Assembly (NCBI GenBank): GCA_009809945.1
Contig: WTPW01000357.1
Span: 203,378-267,377, forward strand
DNA length: 64,000 nt
From: Gigaspora margarita
Taxonomy: Eukaryota; Glomeromycota; Glomeromycetes; Diversisporales; Gigasporaceae
Reading direction: 5' to 3'
Under the pieces are notes generated by a model. That model was not told where the DNA came from, searched no databases, and worked only from the letters and a program-made list of their open reading frames with translations. The position numbers were made by a program, and so were the translations under genes. This document shows, in pieces, positions 1 to 10,292 of the stretch. Each line of letters starts with the position of its first letter. The stretch's first letter is position 1.

Positions 1-1074
1 TTCTTTTTTTTTTTTACTTATTTTTTTAATTTTATTTTATTTATTTCTAACTTTTTTCAAAACTTTGCAAGAAAATGATCTGACTTTTCTGATATTTTAC
101 AAGGACACCAACTCTAACTTCTCTAGCACTTTGCAAGAAGTAGTAAATATGAGCGAATATAATAGTAGATGCAACAAAATGTAAAAGTAGTTAAAAATTA
201 TTACTATTTTTTTGTTTTTGTTTTTTTTGCTATTTTTTTGTGGGGTTTTTTTTGGTTTTTTATTTTTTTTTATAATAATATATAATAAAAATATGTAATA
301 TAATATAATATATAATAATAATAAATAAATAATTTTATATTAAATTGCGAAATCTTGCAAATATTGATTAAAAATGTATATTTAAGAGTAGAGTGAACAT
401 TGATCATTTTTACTAGTGATCACATTACTAATTTTTTTACAATAACATTCAATTGAAATCAGGTGATGATCATATGATATTTATATTGTGTAACCTAGGC
501 AAATTTTGTTCAATCTAGGAAGAATTAATGATATATGCAAGTATGTTTTTTTTAAATAATACAGGAGTTCAAATTATTATAATTAGAATTAGAGGGTCTA
601 ATATATCTACCCCAAAACTTTTATGAAAATTGATTATATTTTTAAAAACTTTTATATGTAACATGTGTTCAATTTTTGTGTAATATTTTTTGGTTGATCT
701 ACTTATAAGAAATGATCTATATTCACTCTACTCTTAATTTAAAATATAATATATAATAATAATAAATAAAAAAAATAAAATTTTATAATAAATTGCGAAA
801 CCTTGTGAAAACATGCAATTATATAAATATAATAATTATTAATTGATATTATATTAGATATATATCGATTACTATCACTATTAATAATAATCAGCAGGGG
901 TATTAATTATCGATATATATCTGGTTAATTGATATATATCTAGTAGATATATATCGATTAACCAGATATATATCGATTACTATCACTATCGATAATAATT
1001 GGCAGGGGTGTTGATCATCGATATATATCTTACCAGTTAGTAATCGATATATATCTATATATAAAATTTGCTGA
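1..1074. mobile_element. Truncated AT-rich TIR element (putative), cut by window edge
   Basis: Very AT-rich, no coding. The first 160 bases carry the words CTTTGCAAGAA and TTTTACAAGG, which are the reverse complement of words that recur in the 2-kb TIR element at 52506-54539. The stretch ends near 1074 with AATTTGCTGAT, the same terminal sequence as that element. I infer an opposite-orientation relative whose other end lies outside the window. The middle (160-840) is simple AT sequence in which I see nothing else. Confidence 0.35.
856..1033. repeat. 108-bp direct duplication flanking a near-perfect palindrome
   Basis: A segment starting AGATATATATCGATTACTA occurs at about 856 and again at 964, each copy running through GGCAGGGG or CAGCAGGGG. 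Between them, 909-942 and 944-977 are reverse complements with one mismatch in 34 bases, centred on 943. The word ATCGATATATATC is used over and over. It could extrude as a cruciform. Confidence 0.7.
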
Positions 1075-1145
1075 TGTTTGTAAATAATTTTTTAATATCT
1101 AATTATTAAATACATATTTCTTAATGAATATTAATCATGCTTATA

Positions 1146-1400
1146 TGGGCTAGGAGCTAAAAAAAGGGCCCAAATTGACAATTTTTTCAAAAGTAATTTT
1201 TTTATATAAATCAATTTAGAATAAATATTATGATTATTTTTATCTAAAATACAAAAGTATTTGTATTAATAAAATTTTGCCATAAAGCTCTTTTAAGTTT
1301 TATTTTTTATATAATCTATTATAAGATTTACAATACAAAAATTGATTTTCTGAAGATATTTTGTTTTGCCAATTTTGGACCTTTTCTTAGCACCTAGCCA
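1146..1400. mobile_element. MITE with 35-40 bp imperfect TIRs, TA target site
   Basis: The left end TGGGCTAGGAGCTAA and the inverted right end TGGCTAGGTGCTAA continue into matching CAAATTG and CAATTTTGG stretches. Both sides are flanked by TA, as for Tc1/mariner-type insertions. 255 bp, no coding capacity, so non-autonomous. Confidence 0.55.
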
Positions 1401-1500
1401 TATAATCAATTATAATTGGCTAATTTTGTCAAATTAGTTTTGACTGGTTAATTAAACATATATCTTTTCTTTTTTTATAAATATTAAATGCTAATTTTTT

Positions 1501-1648
1501 AAATCATTATAAACTTTAATTTTTAATAATTTCTTTAAATCAAAAAATAATAAAAAAATTCTCTGACAAAAATATAGTTTGTTAAAAATCTATTAATTTG
1601 TCAGAGGGTTTTTTGATTTAGCTTGTTTTAAAAAAGTTATAATGATTT
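1501..1648. repeat. Imperfect hairpin repeat
   Basis: AAATCATTATAA at the left matches TTATAATGATTT at the right. Inner blocks TTTAAATCAAAAAA / TTTTTTGATTTA and CTCTGACAAA / TTTGTCAGAG also pair. The whole 148 bp can fold back, probably a small non-autonomous element. I see no clear target duplication. Confidence 0.5.
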
Positions 1649-1694
1649 AAAGTTTTTATTAATTAAAAGTGGATGCATTTTGCTGTCATGAACT

Positions 1695-1932
1695 TAGGGT
1701 TGTCACATTTATCCATTGGAGTGAATGGAGAACAACTCCATTGGCACCACTCCATTGCTCCATTGAGAATAATTTGCGAATGGAGCCAATAGAGGCCAAT
1801 TGCTTATAATATAGTATTTGTTAATAACTAATAACTAATTCTATTGGCTTCATTGGCTCCATTGGTTCCATTGGTTCCATTGGCTCCATTGGTTTGCAAG
1901 TTTTCAATGGAGTATATCCATTGCCAACCCTG
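1695..1932. mobile_element. hAT-type MITE with 8-bp target duplication
   Basis: Ends TAGGGTTGTCA and, inverted, CAGGGTTGGCAA, typical of hAT elements. Flanking 8-mers are catgaact and cctgaact (7 of 8). 238 bp. The interior at 1842-1895 is a 10-bp minisatellite, about five copies of a TTGGCTCCAT-like unit, and inverted copies of the same word lie near 1722-1798. Confidence 0.7.
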
Positions 1933-2128
1933 CCTGAACTATATCAATTACTGAATAAACAATGTCATGTAATTATGAACCACTGATTGACAAATCTAAT
2001 TTAATTGAGCTATCAATCTTTTGTCATAAATCTATTTTTAGAACTGAACATTAAAAATTGAGTTATATTCAAGTTAAAATATCTCAATAATATTATATTA
2101 ATATAGGATAATACTATCCTACATTAAT

Positions 2129-2436
2129 GGGTGGCATTCATTTCACTGACAATCACTTTACAGACATCCCATTTCACTAACAAATTAAGTTCATTTTACT
2201 GACAGTTCATTTTACTGAAGCTCATTTCATCGACAAAGTAATTCTGGTCATTGTCATTAGGTTAGTATAGGGTCAGGATAAAATTAGGGTTAAAGTTAGT
2301 GTGTTGTATAGAAAAAACTTGTAAGTAAAATGAGCTTTGGTAAAATGAGCTGTCAGTAAAATGAACTTGTTGGTGAATAAATTGTCAGTGGAATGGGTTG
2401 TCTGTGAAGTAATTTTTGGTGAAATAATACGGACCC
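2129..2436 (-). mobile_element. Long-TIR MITE (MULE-like), copy 1
   Basis: Ends GGGTGGCATTCATTTCAC and, inverted, GGGTCCGTATTATTTCACC. The arms are about 120 bp and consist of repeated TCATTTTACTGACA-like words. The centre is short and has GGTTAGTATAGGGT-like sequence. Matches the copy at 26551-26870 in opposite orientation; that copy shows the 9-bp duplication. No clear duplication is left here. Confidence 0.7.
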
Positions 2437-3053
2437 AGTAATACATATATATATAGACTAGAATTTTGATTTGAATCAAAAATCTCAAAATTGATAAAAA
2501 GTGTCAGAGATGGGTTTCCCTAGTCCATTGCCCATATGCTTTATACAAGGGCACCCTGATATTTGATACTAATTACCAAAACCATCTGGAATTAAGAAAA
2601 TTGAACTTTCTACATTCACAAATTTTGCAAAAAAATCAAGGAAATGGCTTATGGATCTTTGCACAACGTGCTGACATTTAATGTTGCCTGGACTTTACAA
2701 CCATAATGCTGGCCGACTTATGTAATTCTGGTCAGATCACAGAATTTTTGCAGAATTATTATTTTGCACAATTGGTATTTTGTTATCGCAGAAAATCATC
2801 ATCCCTGCTAAAGAATAAATATTAACTATTGTAAGACCAGTTACGTTGTAGCAAGATCCTACTAACCTTGAGGCTTGGACCAAATCTTTACTGCCTCTTT
2901 CTGTCTACTGATTTAAGGATAATGAGTCTTGGAACAATTATTGTATAGTTTTGTATTAGTAGAATTAGTTAGTTGGCTAGTTTTAATTATCCCAATTAGC
3001 CCACACTTTCTCAGCATGCATGAAACCTATCTCTAATTTTATCAAATATTAAA

Positions 3054-3215
3054 TCATCTGTAGTTTCATCAATCATCTATAGTTTCGTCTTTAGTTTCTT
3101 CAATCATCTATAGTTTCGTCTATAGGTTCATTAATCATCTATAGTTTCATCAATCATCTGTATCTCATCAATCGTCAAGGTTTCGTCAGACGAAACCATA
3201 GATGAAACCATTTTG
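3054..3215. repeat. Degenerate tandem repeat of GTTTCATCAATCATCTATA-like units
   Basis: About five diverged units of roughly 30 bp, each with a TAGTTTCATCAATCATC core, followed by inverted GACGAAACCATAGATGAAACC-type words. A similar GATGAAAC vocabulary occurs in the repeat at 50162-50460. Probably the core of an old foldback element. Confidence 0.5.
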
Positions 3216-3235
3216 TCAGTGTAAAAATAGGTTCA

Positions 3236-3520
3236 TTAATGATAGATCATAACTAAGCTGAAAAAAATACAGTTGTGAATATTAAAAACATGAGCAGTAA
3301 GGTTATTAAAAGTGGAATAGCGCCAATTTATGAAATTTAATCCAGTGATTACTATGTGCTTTGAAATTCTTTCATACTAGCCCAATAATTCTTGCAAAAA
3401 AAAAAATAATGAATGCTAAAGATCTAATAAAATTTTGTATTGGGTCACTAATAGTATTTGCAAAAGAGTATATATAAGTCACGCAAAGTTGATTTTTTCG
3501 TTTGCATTACATGGAATCTG
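3236..3520 (+). repeat. Dispersed repeat shared with 30665-30915
   Basis: The run AACTAAGCTGAAAAAAATAC, then CCAGTGATTACT, AATTCTTTCAT, CCCAATAA and TTTGTATTGGGTCA recurs in the same order at 30665-30915, diverged by roughly a quarter. From 3479 it continues into one monomer of the satellite found at 18.9-21.2 kb. No coding seen. Confidence 0.5.
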
Positions 3521-3524
3521 AAAA

Positions 3525-3709
3525 TGGGAGACTTGAAGAGCAGTTAACTCAGTGATAATCCATTATGCAATGATATTATTTGTTTCTAGCACTAACAAAT
3601 CAGCCTAACTATGTATACTGTCACCTATACACTATCACTTACCCTAATCTTATGCCGACGTGATGTGATTATCACGAAGACATCTTTGAGTTAACTGCCT
3701 TCAATCTAT
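3525..3709. mobile_element. 185-bp MITE inside a lone satellite monomer, 9-bp target duplication
   Basis: Flanked on both sides by ATCTGAAAA (3516-3524 and 3710-3718). Inverted ends share TTGAAG, CAGTTAACTCA and GAT. The interrupted host is a single monomer of the 18.9-21.2 kb satellite: its left part is at 3479-3524 and its right part from 3710, so the empty site can be read directly. A 9-bp duplication suggests a Mutator-like source. Confidence 0.75.
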
Positions 3710-3718
3710 ATCTGAAAA

Positions 3719-3976
3719 CTTGGGTCAGTCAGTCAGATTTTTTTTTAATTTACTGTAAATTAATCAAAGATAATTTTTCATTTTGTACAACAAGGAATCA
3801 AAAATTGGGACAGCAGTCATATTTTTTCTGTCAGTCCTATCGGACAACTGTGGGAAAGTATGGCCTCTATCAGGTGCCACTGGTGTTACTATCAGTCATG
3901 AGAGCAGCAGACAATACACCAGTTTAGCTACTTGGATAGTAAACTAAATAACTGATCGGGATGGGTCTTAAATGTA
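3719..3976. other. Rest of satellite monomer and unassigned sequence
   Basis: 3719-3790 completes the interrupted satellite monomer (TTTAATTTACTGTAAATTAA). From about 3800 to 3976 the DNA is somewhat GC-richer and matches nothing else I can see in the window; no open frame of note. Confidence 0.5.
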
Positions 3977-4486
3977 CAGTGGAGGAACATAATATTGTGG
4001 ACACTTTTTAAAAATTTATACAAAGCTAAATATGTAAGATATAAAGCTAAAAACTAATATATAATTTTTTTAAATCTATATTTTTAAATAAAAAAAAGAT
4101 CATAAAATTCTATGCAGTACTTTTTAAGATAATTAAAATTTTATAATTTTGTGCAATGTTACATGCATATGAAAATGGTAATTTTTTAAAACTTAGTTAT
4201 CAAAATTGCTATATATTAAAAGTTTTTTTTTATTAAGTAAACAATATTATTTTAAATTAAAAACTTGTTCAGCATAACAAATTATATATAATTCTAAATT
4301 TTTAGCAATTTTAAAAAAATTTTGAGTTGAATACTATTATTATTGCGCTTTGCAAAAAGATGTGACCTTTGCTGATCACGATACTAGATGAGAATCAGAG
4401 ATTTAGCAGATTTTTTGTGATTTTAAAAATCTTAAAGATTTTCAAATAAAATATATCTATATCAAATATTTGTATTTTCTTTAATA

Positions 4487-4640
4487 TAGTTTTAATAATC
4501 ATCATATTTTTACTTTTCTTTAACATAGTTTTAATAATCATTGTATTTTTACTTTTCTTTAACATAGTTTTAATAATCATCATTTTTTACTTTTCTTTAA
4601 CATAGTTTTAATAATCATTAATCATTGTAATTTTATTTTT
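4487..4640. repeat. Four-copy 38-41 bp tandem repeat upstream of transposase
   Basis: TAGTTTTAATAATCAT recurs at 4487, 4526, 4565 and 4603, each followed by a TTTTTACTTTTCTTTAA-like stretch. It sits between the Tc1 left end and the transposase start. The frames this repeat opens on the minus strand are repeat artefacts. Confidence 0.75.
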
Positions 4641-5855
4641 CTTTCAACATGGTGTTGCATACAGTAATGATTTGAAATGGCGTATAATTTATTTGCATTA
4701 TGATAATTATTCAATATTACAAATTGCAAAGCTCCTTTATATTAGTAAAAGTTTTGTAAAAAAAGTGTTACGAATTTATAAAAAATGGGGAACTGCAACT
4801 AATCCTTGGCAACAAGTATCTGGACGGCAAAAAATGTTTAATCAAAGTAATATATATGTGGGTGAAAATATTTATTACATTTATATTATTTATATTAGCA
4901 ACTTCTTTAGAACTTATATTAAATAATAGATATTACGAAATATTATTCAAGAAAATCCAAGCTTATATCTTGATGAAATTGTTTTGCAAATAGAAGCTCA
5001 AACTGGCAAAAATGTCTCAATTTCTACTATGTGGTGTTCATTAGCTTACTGTGAATAACATGAAAGAAGGTATTAATTTTATTTATACAAAGATACAAGT
5101 ATAATAATATATTCTTTATTTAACATTTTATTTTAGCTACATAAGGCAGCCAATGAGCGAAATGAACTACTTTATAGTGCCTTTATGGCACATGTTGGAT
5201 CTCAATATACTAGTGATCAATTGGTGTTTTTAGATGAATCTTATAAGGATGAACGAACTATCAATAGGGGATATGGTTATTCTCAAATGAATACGAAAGC
5301 TATTAAAAAAACTGTTGTTCTTCATGGTAAATGTTATACAATCTTACTCGCACTTACTTTAGATGGCATTATAGCTATTAGTATTTTAGAAAATAGTTGT
5401 ACAAAAATAAAATTTAAAGAATTCGTAATTACTCAAGTGGTATGAATTATATTTATTTTTTTATGCAATTAAATAAAAAATAATTTTAATTATTTTTTAG
5501 CTACTACAGATGAATACATTTCCACATGCAAGAATGTTTTAATACTTGATAATGCAATAATACATCATAATGTTGGATTACTTGAATTTTTAAATGCATT
5601 TGGTATACGGGTGAAATTTCTTCCCCTTATTCGCCTGATCTTACCCCAATAGAGTTAGCATTTTTATCTATAAAAAGTATTTAAAAAGATATCAATATTT
5701 TGTAGAAAGTTGTTCAGATCATAAATGTCCATTGTTAGTTGCATGTTCTCAAATTACCTCTGCACAGTGTAGTGGTTTTTTTAATGCGGCAGGCTATAAG
5801 AGATGTTTTCTTAACAGATAATGTATTATTTGATGTACAAAATAAATTGTAATTT
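4640..5855 (+). pseudogene. Tc1-type transposase remnant with introns
   Basis: Would cut and paste its own element. The N-terminal helix-turn-helix is readable around 4672-4845 (WRIIYLHYDN, LLYISKSFVKKVL), followed by a second DNA-binding part at 4929-5057 (ENPSLYLDEI, TGKNVSISTMW). The catalytic core begins near 5137: first Asp in FLDESYKDERT (5229-5260), second in LDNAIIHH (about 5548), and Glu in SPDLTPIELAF (about 5630-5660), spaced as DD34E. Parts are separated by short introns (GTAATA...AATAG at about 4845-4928; GTATTA...TTTAG at about 5069-5136). Decay: the first Met is out of frame with the HTH part, a stop follows the second part, and a frameshift splits the FLP-YSPDLTPIE stretch. 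I know this family as repetitive in Rhizophagus. Confidence 0.8.
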
Positions 5856-5865
5856 TCAGCATATT

Positions 5866-7183
5866 CACAAAGAGTTGGCTATTCACCAATGGTATCTACA
5901 CTGCATTTTTCAAAGTCATTATTTGACAATTTAGGAAGCAATCATATAGTAATTTTTTGCTATTCAAATTTTGATAAAGATCCTTGATAATAGTCTCTAG
6001 TATCTTCATATTCATCTATGTATTTTAAAAAATCTTTCATAGTAGATTTAATAGTTGGTTGTAATGGTGATCGAATAGGTAATTGAAAAGGTGATCCATA
6101 AATTTGTAGAGAAAAATATGACATATATGGATTATAAAATGAAGGTGAAATATAATACTACTCTGGATAGTTTGGCTGTTGTAAAAAATTTGAATATTGT
6201 ATTACATTAGAATTTGGTACTTGTAATGGTGCTAAAGGTGAGGACACTTGAAATGATGCTGGAGGTGAAGGTACTTGTAATAACATTGGAGATGATAATG
6301 CTGAAGACGATGATGCTGAAGATGATGTTGATAATCTTTTTTTTTTCGATTGATGTTTGTATACAAATAATGGATGTGTAGGTGGTTCAGTTGGTGATGC
6401 CATCGCCTTATCTTTATATAAAAAATAAAAAAATTATAATCTATATTTTTTAAAATTTATTATATAATTTTTTTCTTACAATTTCAGATGCCCAAATTGA
6501 AAGCATCATAAATATAATTTCGATGTGATTTTCCTTAGCACTATTTTTATTCAAACAAGGTTGGTTATGAATTAGACAGTAATTTTCTTTACAAATATCT
6601 AAGACATTTTTTGCTACTAATGATTCACTTGGTGACAAATTTGAAGCTTTAGGAATAGAATTATTGTTTTTAAAATTTATATTGATATCATTATTTAAAG
6701 CATCATTTAGTTCAAGATCCTAAAAACATATAAGTATCATATAGTTAGTTATTTATATATATATACAATAAAATTACAATACATATTAATATTGATATCT
6801 ACTGTTATACTTTGCTTTGAAGTTGAACTGATAAATGTTATAAAAAAAGCTATGTCAATATTTTTAGAAGTATATTTCTAGTAATCAGCTTGAAATTTTT
6901 TAAAATCATGATCATCTACTAATTAAGTGCCAGCTCCTGTAGCCTTTTCAGATTTAAATGCAACACGGTAACTACCTGGTTCAATTGGGTTCCTTTTTGT
7001 TAAAACTTCAATATTTTGATAAATTTCTGAAAGCAATTCATCAACTGTGAATATACCCGAGCCATTTACGGTCCATTTGGCATGGGTATACGGTCCCACA
7101 CGGTCCACGGAATCTGTACCAATCTGTACCATACCCGTTGTTAACCCGCGAAGTACCTCTTGGAAATCAAGGCTAACGGGCAA
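5866..7183 (-). pseudogene. SAM-like-domain multi-copy family gene, eroded
   Basis: Function unknown. On the minus strand, the N-terminal part (7183-6923) reads VGPYTHAKWTVNGSG, then VDELLSEIYQNI and YRVAFKSEKATGAGT, and carries on past a stop with LVDDHDFKKFQADY. A middle part (about 6720-6450) has DLELNDALNNDIN and CLIHNQPCLNKNS...HIEIIFMMLSIWASEIV, a pattern I recall from a large Rhizophagus family. The third part (6403-6158) is a Ser/Pro-rich linker. The end (about 6060-5866) has FLKYIDEYEDTRDYYQ and LSNNDFEKCSVDTIGE, which fits the SAM-like end of that family. Several in-frame stops, and the apparent first codon is TTG. Pieces lie in different frames, partly because of introns. A paralogue fragment is at 31797-32075. 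Confidence 0.6.
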
Positions 7184-8164
7184 CTATCGACAGAGAGTCA
7201 CGTGAGCACAGAGACACAGAACTGTGCAGTGATATATCGTAGTTGTTAGTTTATATGCGAGTGAGAGGTTTGTGTATAGTATGATTTGGCAATTCGAAAA
7301 GAGTGTGTGATATTATTTATAGAATCAAGTAAAAAAAAATGTAATGTCTTTTTATTTATAATAAAGAATTTTTGAATGGCGAACATGCCTACAAAATGGA
7401 GCGAATATCGCCCGTTTATATAATAAAATATTCTAGACTAAAAATATGGCACTTATGCCATGAGTGATTGTTATATTGTTTATATTATATCTATCATTGA
7501 TGTTACTACTCTGATTAATGCTATTCCTACCTTATCATTCTTTCATGCTGGTTCCCTCCGGTACACCCGATATGACATGAGCGGTTGATAAAATGGAAAT
7601 GGCAGATCCAACATTTTGGGCGCAGCAATCCCGTGATCCTCGTGATAAGTTGGTCAGGGTACATCGGTGGGGGTAACACCGACAAATCCGGATCATGACC
7701 CATGCCTATCCGATGCAACCCGTGCTGATCTGGTCCAATTTTCTTATAGGGTATGATATAATAAACATTCACTCAGAAGGCTTTATTCTAAAGGAAAATT
7801 TGCTCAAATACAGCCTGAAGATACAAATAAGGCAAATGCATCTGTCTTTTATACATGCCATCTAATTAAAATTCCCCGATAACTCATCGAGATAAATTCC
7901 TTCCAACATTACTAATCTTTATTTCCCTTATCACCAATTAAACTTTCCCCTTGCACCTCTATCTAATTTAAAATTTGCTCCTGATTTATTACCACCCGAC
8001 ATTGATGGATTATCGCTTCATCAGGCTAGAAGATTTGTGATAATATATGAAAACCTGGAGTTATCATGAGTAATTCAAAGGATGCATCAACTATACTTCT
8101 TAGTTGGGCGCGGCATCATTACTATCGATGTCGGGAACGTTTGAGATATTTAGAATCTGTGGTA
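7184..8164. other. Mostly non-coding stretch with a faint eroded exon
   Basis: 7184-7520 is upstream DNA of the SAM-like remnant; nothing recognised. 7527-7780 shares CCAATTTTCTTATAGGG-type sequence with the foldback arm near 60445-60480. At 7925-8160, plus strand, PLAPLSNLKFAPDLLPPDID and SLHQARRFVIIYENLELS read in one frame, with VIQRMHQLYFLVGRGIITID in the next, which looks like real but decayed coding of unknown family. Confidence 0.35.
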
Positions 8165-8166
8165 TA

Positions 8167-8630
8167 CTTTACAGAAACTACCTAATTTTTTTCCATTGAT
8201 TTATTATAATCTTAAAGATTATAATAAAATTATCAAAATTATGTCTTATAATAATCTTATAATACTCCTAATAATCTTATAATAATCTTAAAATAATCTT
8301 ATAATAATCTTATCTTATAATAATCTTAAAACCATCTTAAAATAATCTTAAAATAATCTTATAGTAATCTTAAAATAATCTTAAAATAATCTTATCATCA
8401 TCTTAAAAAAATCTTAGTAAAATCTTAAAAACATCTTAAAATAATCTTAACCAATAATCATATAATTATCATATAATAATTTATAATTATTAAACCATAA
8501 TAATATTATTATTTTTAGATTTTAAATCTTAAAATAATCTTTTAATTATAAAAAAAGTAATAATAATAACTTTAATATTATCTTAAACTATCTTAAACTC
8601 ATCTAAAAAAAAGTACTAGTTTCTGTAAAG
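8167..8630. mobile_element. TIR element with internal AATCTTAAA tandem array, TA target
   Basis: Exact inverted ends CTTTACAGAAACTA, each flanked by TA (8165-8166, 8631-8632), suggest a Tc1/mariner-type MITE. Between them, 8222-8600 is almost wholly a degenerate array of about 10-bp ATAATCTTA units. Confidence 0.65.
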
Positions 8631-8632
8631 TA

Positions 8633-9071
8633 TCTTAGGCAATAACGTAGGATGGGTATAGGTGTCACCATTTAAGAAGGGATGAATGATAATCACAGTG
8701 AGATGGTTTAAGTTTAATATTAATGGGATCAAAATAAGGTGATCGAATTATAATAGTGCAGAGATAAAATAGCAGGGGCGATGATCATAAGGGAGATTCG
8801 AGGCCGAAAAATTTTTTAAGAGAGTAACACCGGATGAGAATAACAGAAATTTTTTTTTGATAAATTGAAAAAATTGGTCGGCGGGTAATGCAAAACGAAA
8901 AATCAACTTTGCGTGGCCTAATGCCGTTTTTTCTTAAAACAGCTAATAACGTTTGATCATCAGAGTACAAAAAATCATGCTTCACAAACTTAAGTGATTA
9001 TTCTCGCACAGATTTCTTTATAAGATTTTATGAAGATTTATGTAGGAGTCATGCTCCTCTTCTGTTATTAC
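8633..9071. other. Intergenic, with an inverted satellite-related piece
   Basis: 8885-8921 is the reverse complement of the satellite monomer start (AGGCCACGCAAAGTTGATT). The following CACAAACTTAAGTGATTAT recurs at about 30965-30985, so this is a shuffled relative of the repeat at 3236 and 30665. A 66-residue frame over it is not a gene. Confidence 0.45.
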
Positions 9072-9187
9072 TAGAGATGGGTTTCATGCATGCGCATGAT
9101 TCCGAATCGTGCGCATTTAATGTGCATTTTATCCCATCAAATTTTTTTTTAATCATGCCCGCATTAATGTGAAATGTCCCACCTCTA
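9072..9187. mobile_element. 116-bp hAT-type MITE, perfect 8-bp duplication
   Basis: Ends TAGAGATGGG and, inverted, TAGAGGTGGGA. Flanked by GTTATTAC on both sides (9064-9071, 9188-9195). The interior has GCATGCGCATG-like palindromes. Confidence 0.8.
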
Positions 9188-9258
9188 GTTATTACATATT
9201 GTGCTCAATAAATACGTTCGTGTTCACGTTTTATACACACGTGACAAAGCATAAGAAC

Positions 9259-10208
9259 TAGTGATGGGCAATGCGCGGGATTGTTAATATAAGATTATCT
9301 GGCCTGCGTTAGCATATCACCTGACCTGCATTAACAAAACATCTGGCCTGTTTTAACATAAGTGGGCCAATTCCTAATTAGTATTTGATGTATTTACATA
9401 AAAATATTATGCACGCATTAAGTTTTTATTTATTTCTCATTCCACATATATACATACGTACAGAGATAATGCACAAACTGTACGTTGAAATAAATTTTTT
9501 AAATTATTATTATTAAAGTGGGAATCTAGACTTTTAATTTTTTGCATAAAATAATACACCAAGAATATTGTGTACCATATGGGTGAAAATCTCCAATTTC
9601 AGTGGTTATTTCATATGAGTGATAAGGTTAAATAAATTCGAGTCAATCATTTATGAGATTTAGATGATTATTGGCTATTTGATCAGAAATTATAAGCTCG
9701 ATTATGAATTTCTTATGAGTCGTTTATGGATTTTTGTATGTATATAACCTTAGTTATAAATTTTTGTATGTATGTACAGTACTTGATCACTATAATTTTA
9801 GTATATTTATACCTGATTATACACCTGAATACTTATAAATTTTTATACGCTTATGATTTGATCGCTTTGTTACCATTATAATTTTTAAATATGTATTTAT
9901 ATCATAATATTTTAAAAAAATTGATAAAATTAAGGCAAATCTGAATTGATGAATTTAATAATTATAAGATTCAAATGTTTTAAAAGTAGGTAAAGTCTAT
10001 ATAAGCATTTTTATTTGTAATCAAGCTGTAAGATTTATAAGAAATGTTATTATTTTAACGAGAAATTATATTCCTCGTGATCATATATACATATATATAT
10101 GTATATATATTTATTAATCATGAAAAATTCAGAGACTCTACTCGATCCCGCGAATTCCGCGCGGGATCCGCATGGGATTTTAAAAAAATTGGGATTTGCC
10201 CATCACTA
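9259..10208. mobile_element. 950-bp non-autonomous hAT element, perfect 8-bp duplication
   Basis: Both ends read TAGTGATGGGCAA (right end inverted). ATAAGAAC flanks both sides (9251-9258, 10209-10216). The interior has a GC-rich subterminal part (GATCCCGCGAATTCCGCGCG) at the right and runs of GGCCTG words at the left. No transposase frame, so it depends on a partner. A truncated relative is at 12195-12320. Confidence 0.85.
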
Positions 10209-10292
10209 ATAAGAACCCACGCTATGGTGTGGCGCATTATACTTTAATAGAGCAGCAAGCTCGAGCCCACACTACAGTGCAGCGCATTCAAC

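Larger units (their letters stand above)
3977..5855 (+). mobile_element. Degenerate Tc1/mariner (DD34E) transposon, left end kept
   Basis: A TIR-like left end CAGTGGAGGAACATAA follows a TA at 3975-3976, as in Tc1 elements. The body holds a decayed transposase (see 4640-5855). No inverted copy of the left end is visible downstream, so the right end seems lost at the junction with the SAM-like gene remains. Inactive. Confidence 0.7.

Noticed and set aside
2273-2488. 71-residue minus frame
   Set aside because: Lies in the long-TIR MITE; the repeated FTKAHFT-like residues come from the DNA words. The same holds for 26707-26901.
4395-4583. 62-residue minus frame with MIIKTMLKKSKN repeats
   Set aside because: Reading of the four-copy tandem repeat upstream of the transposase.
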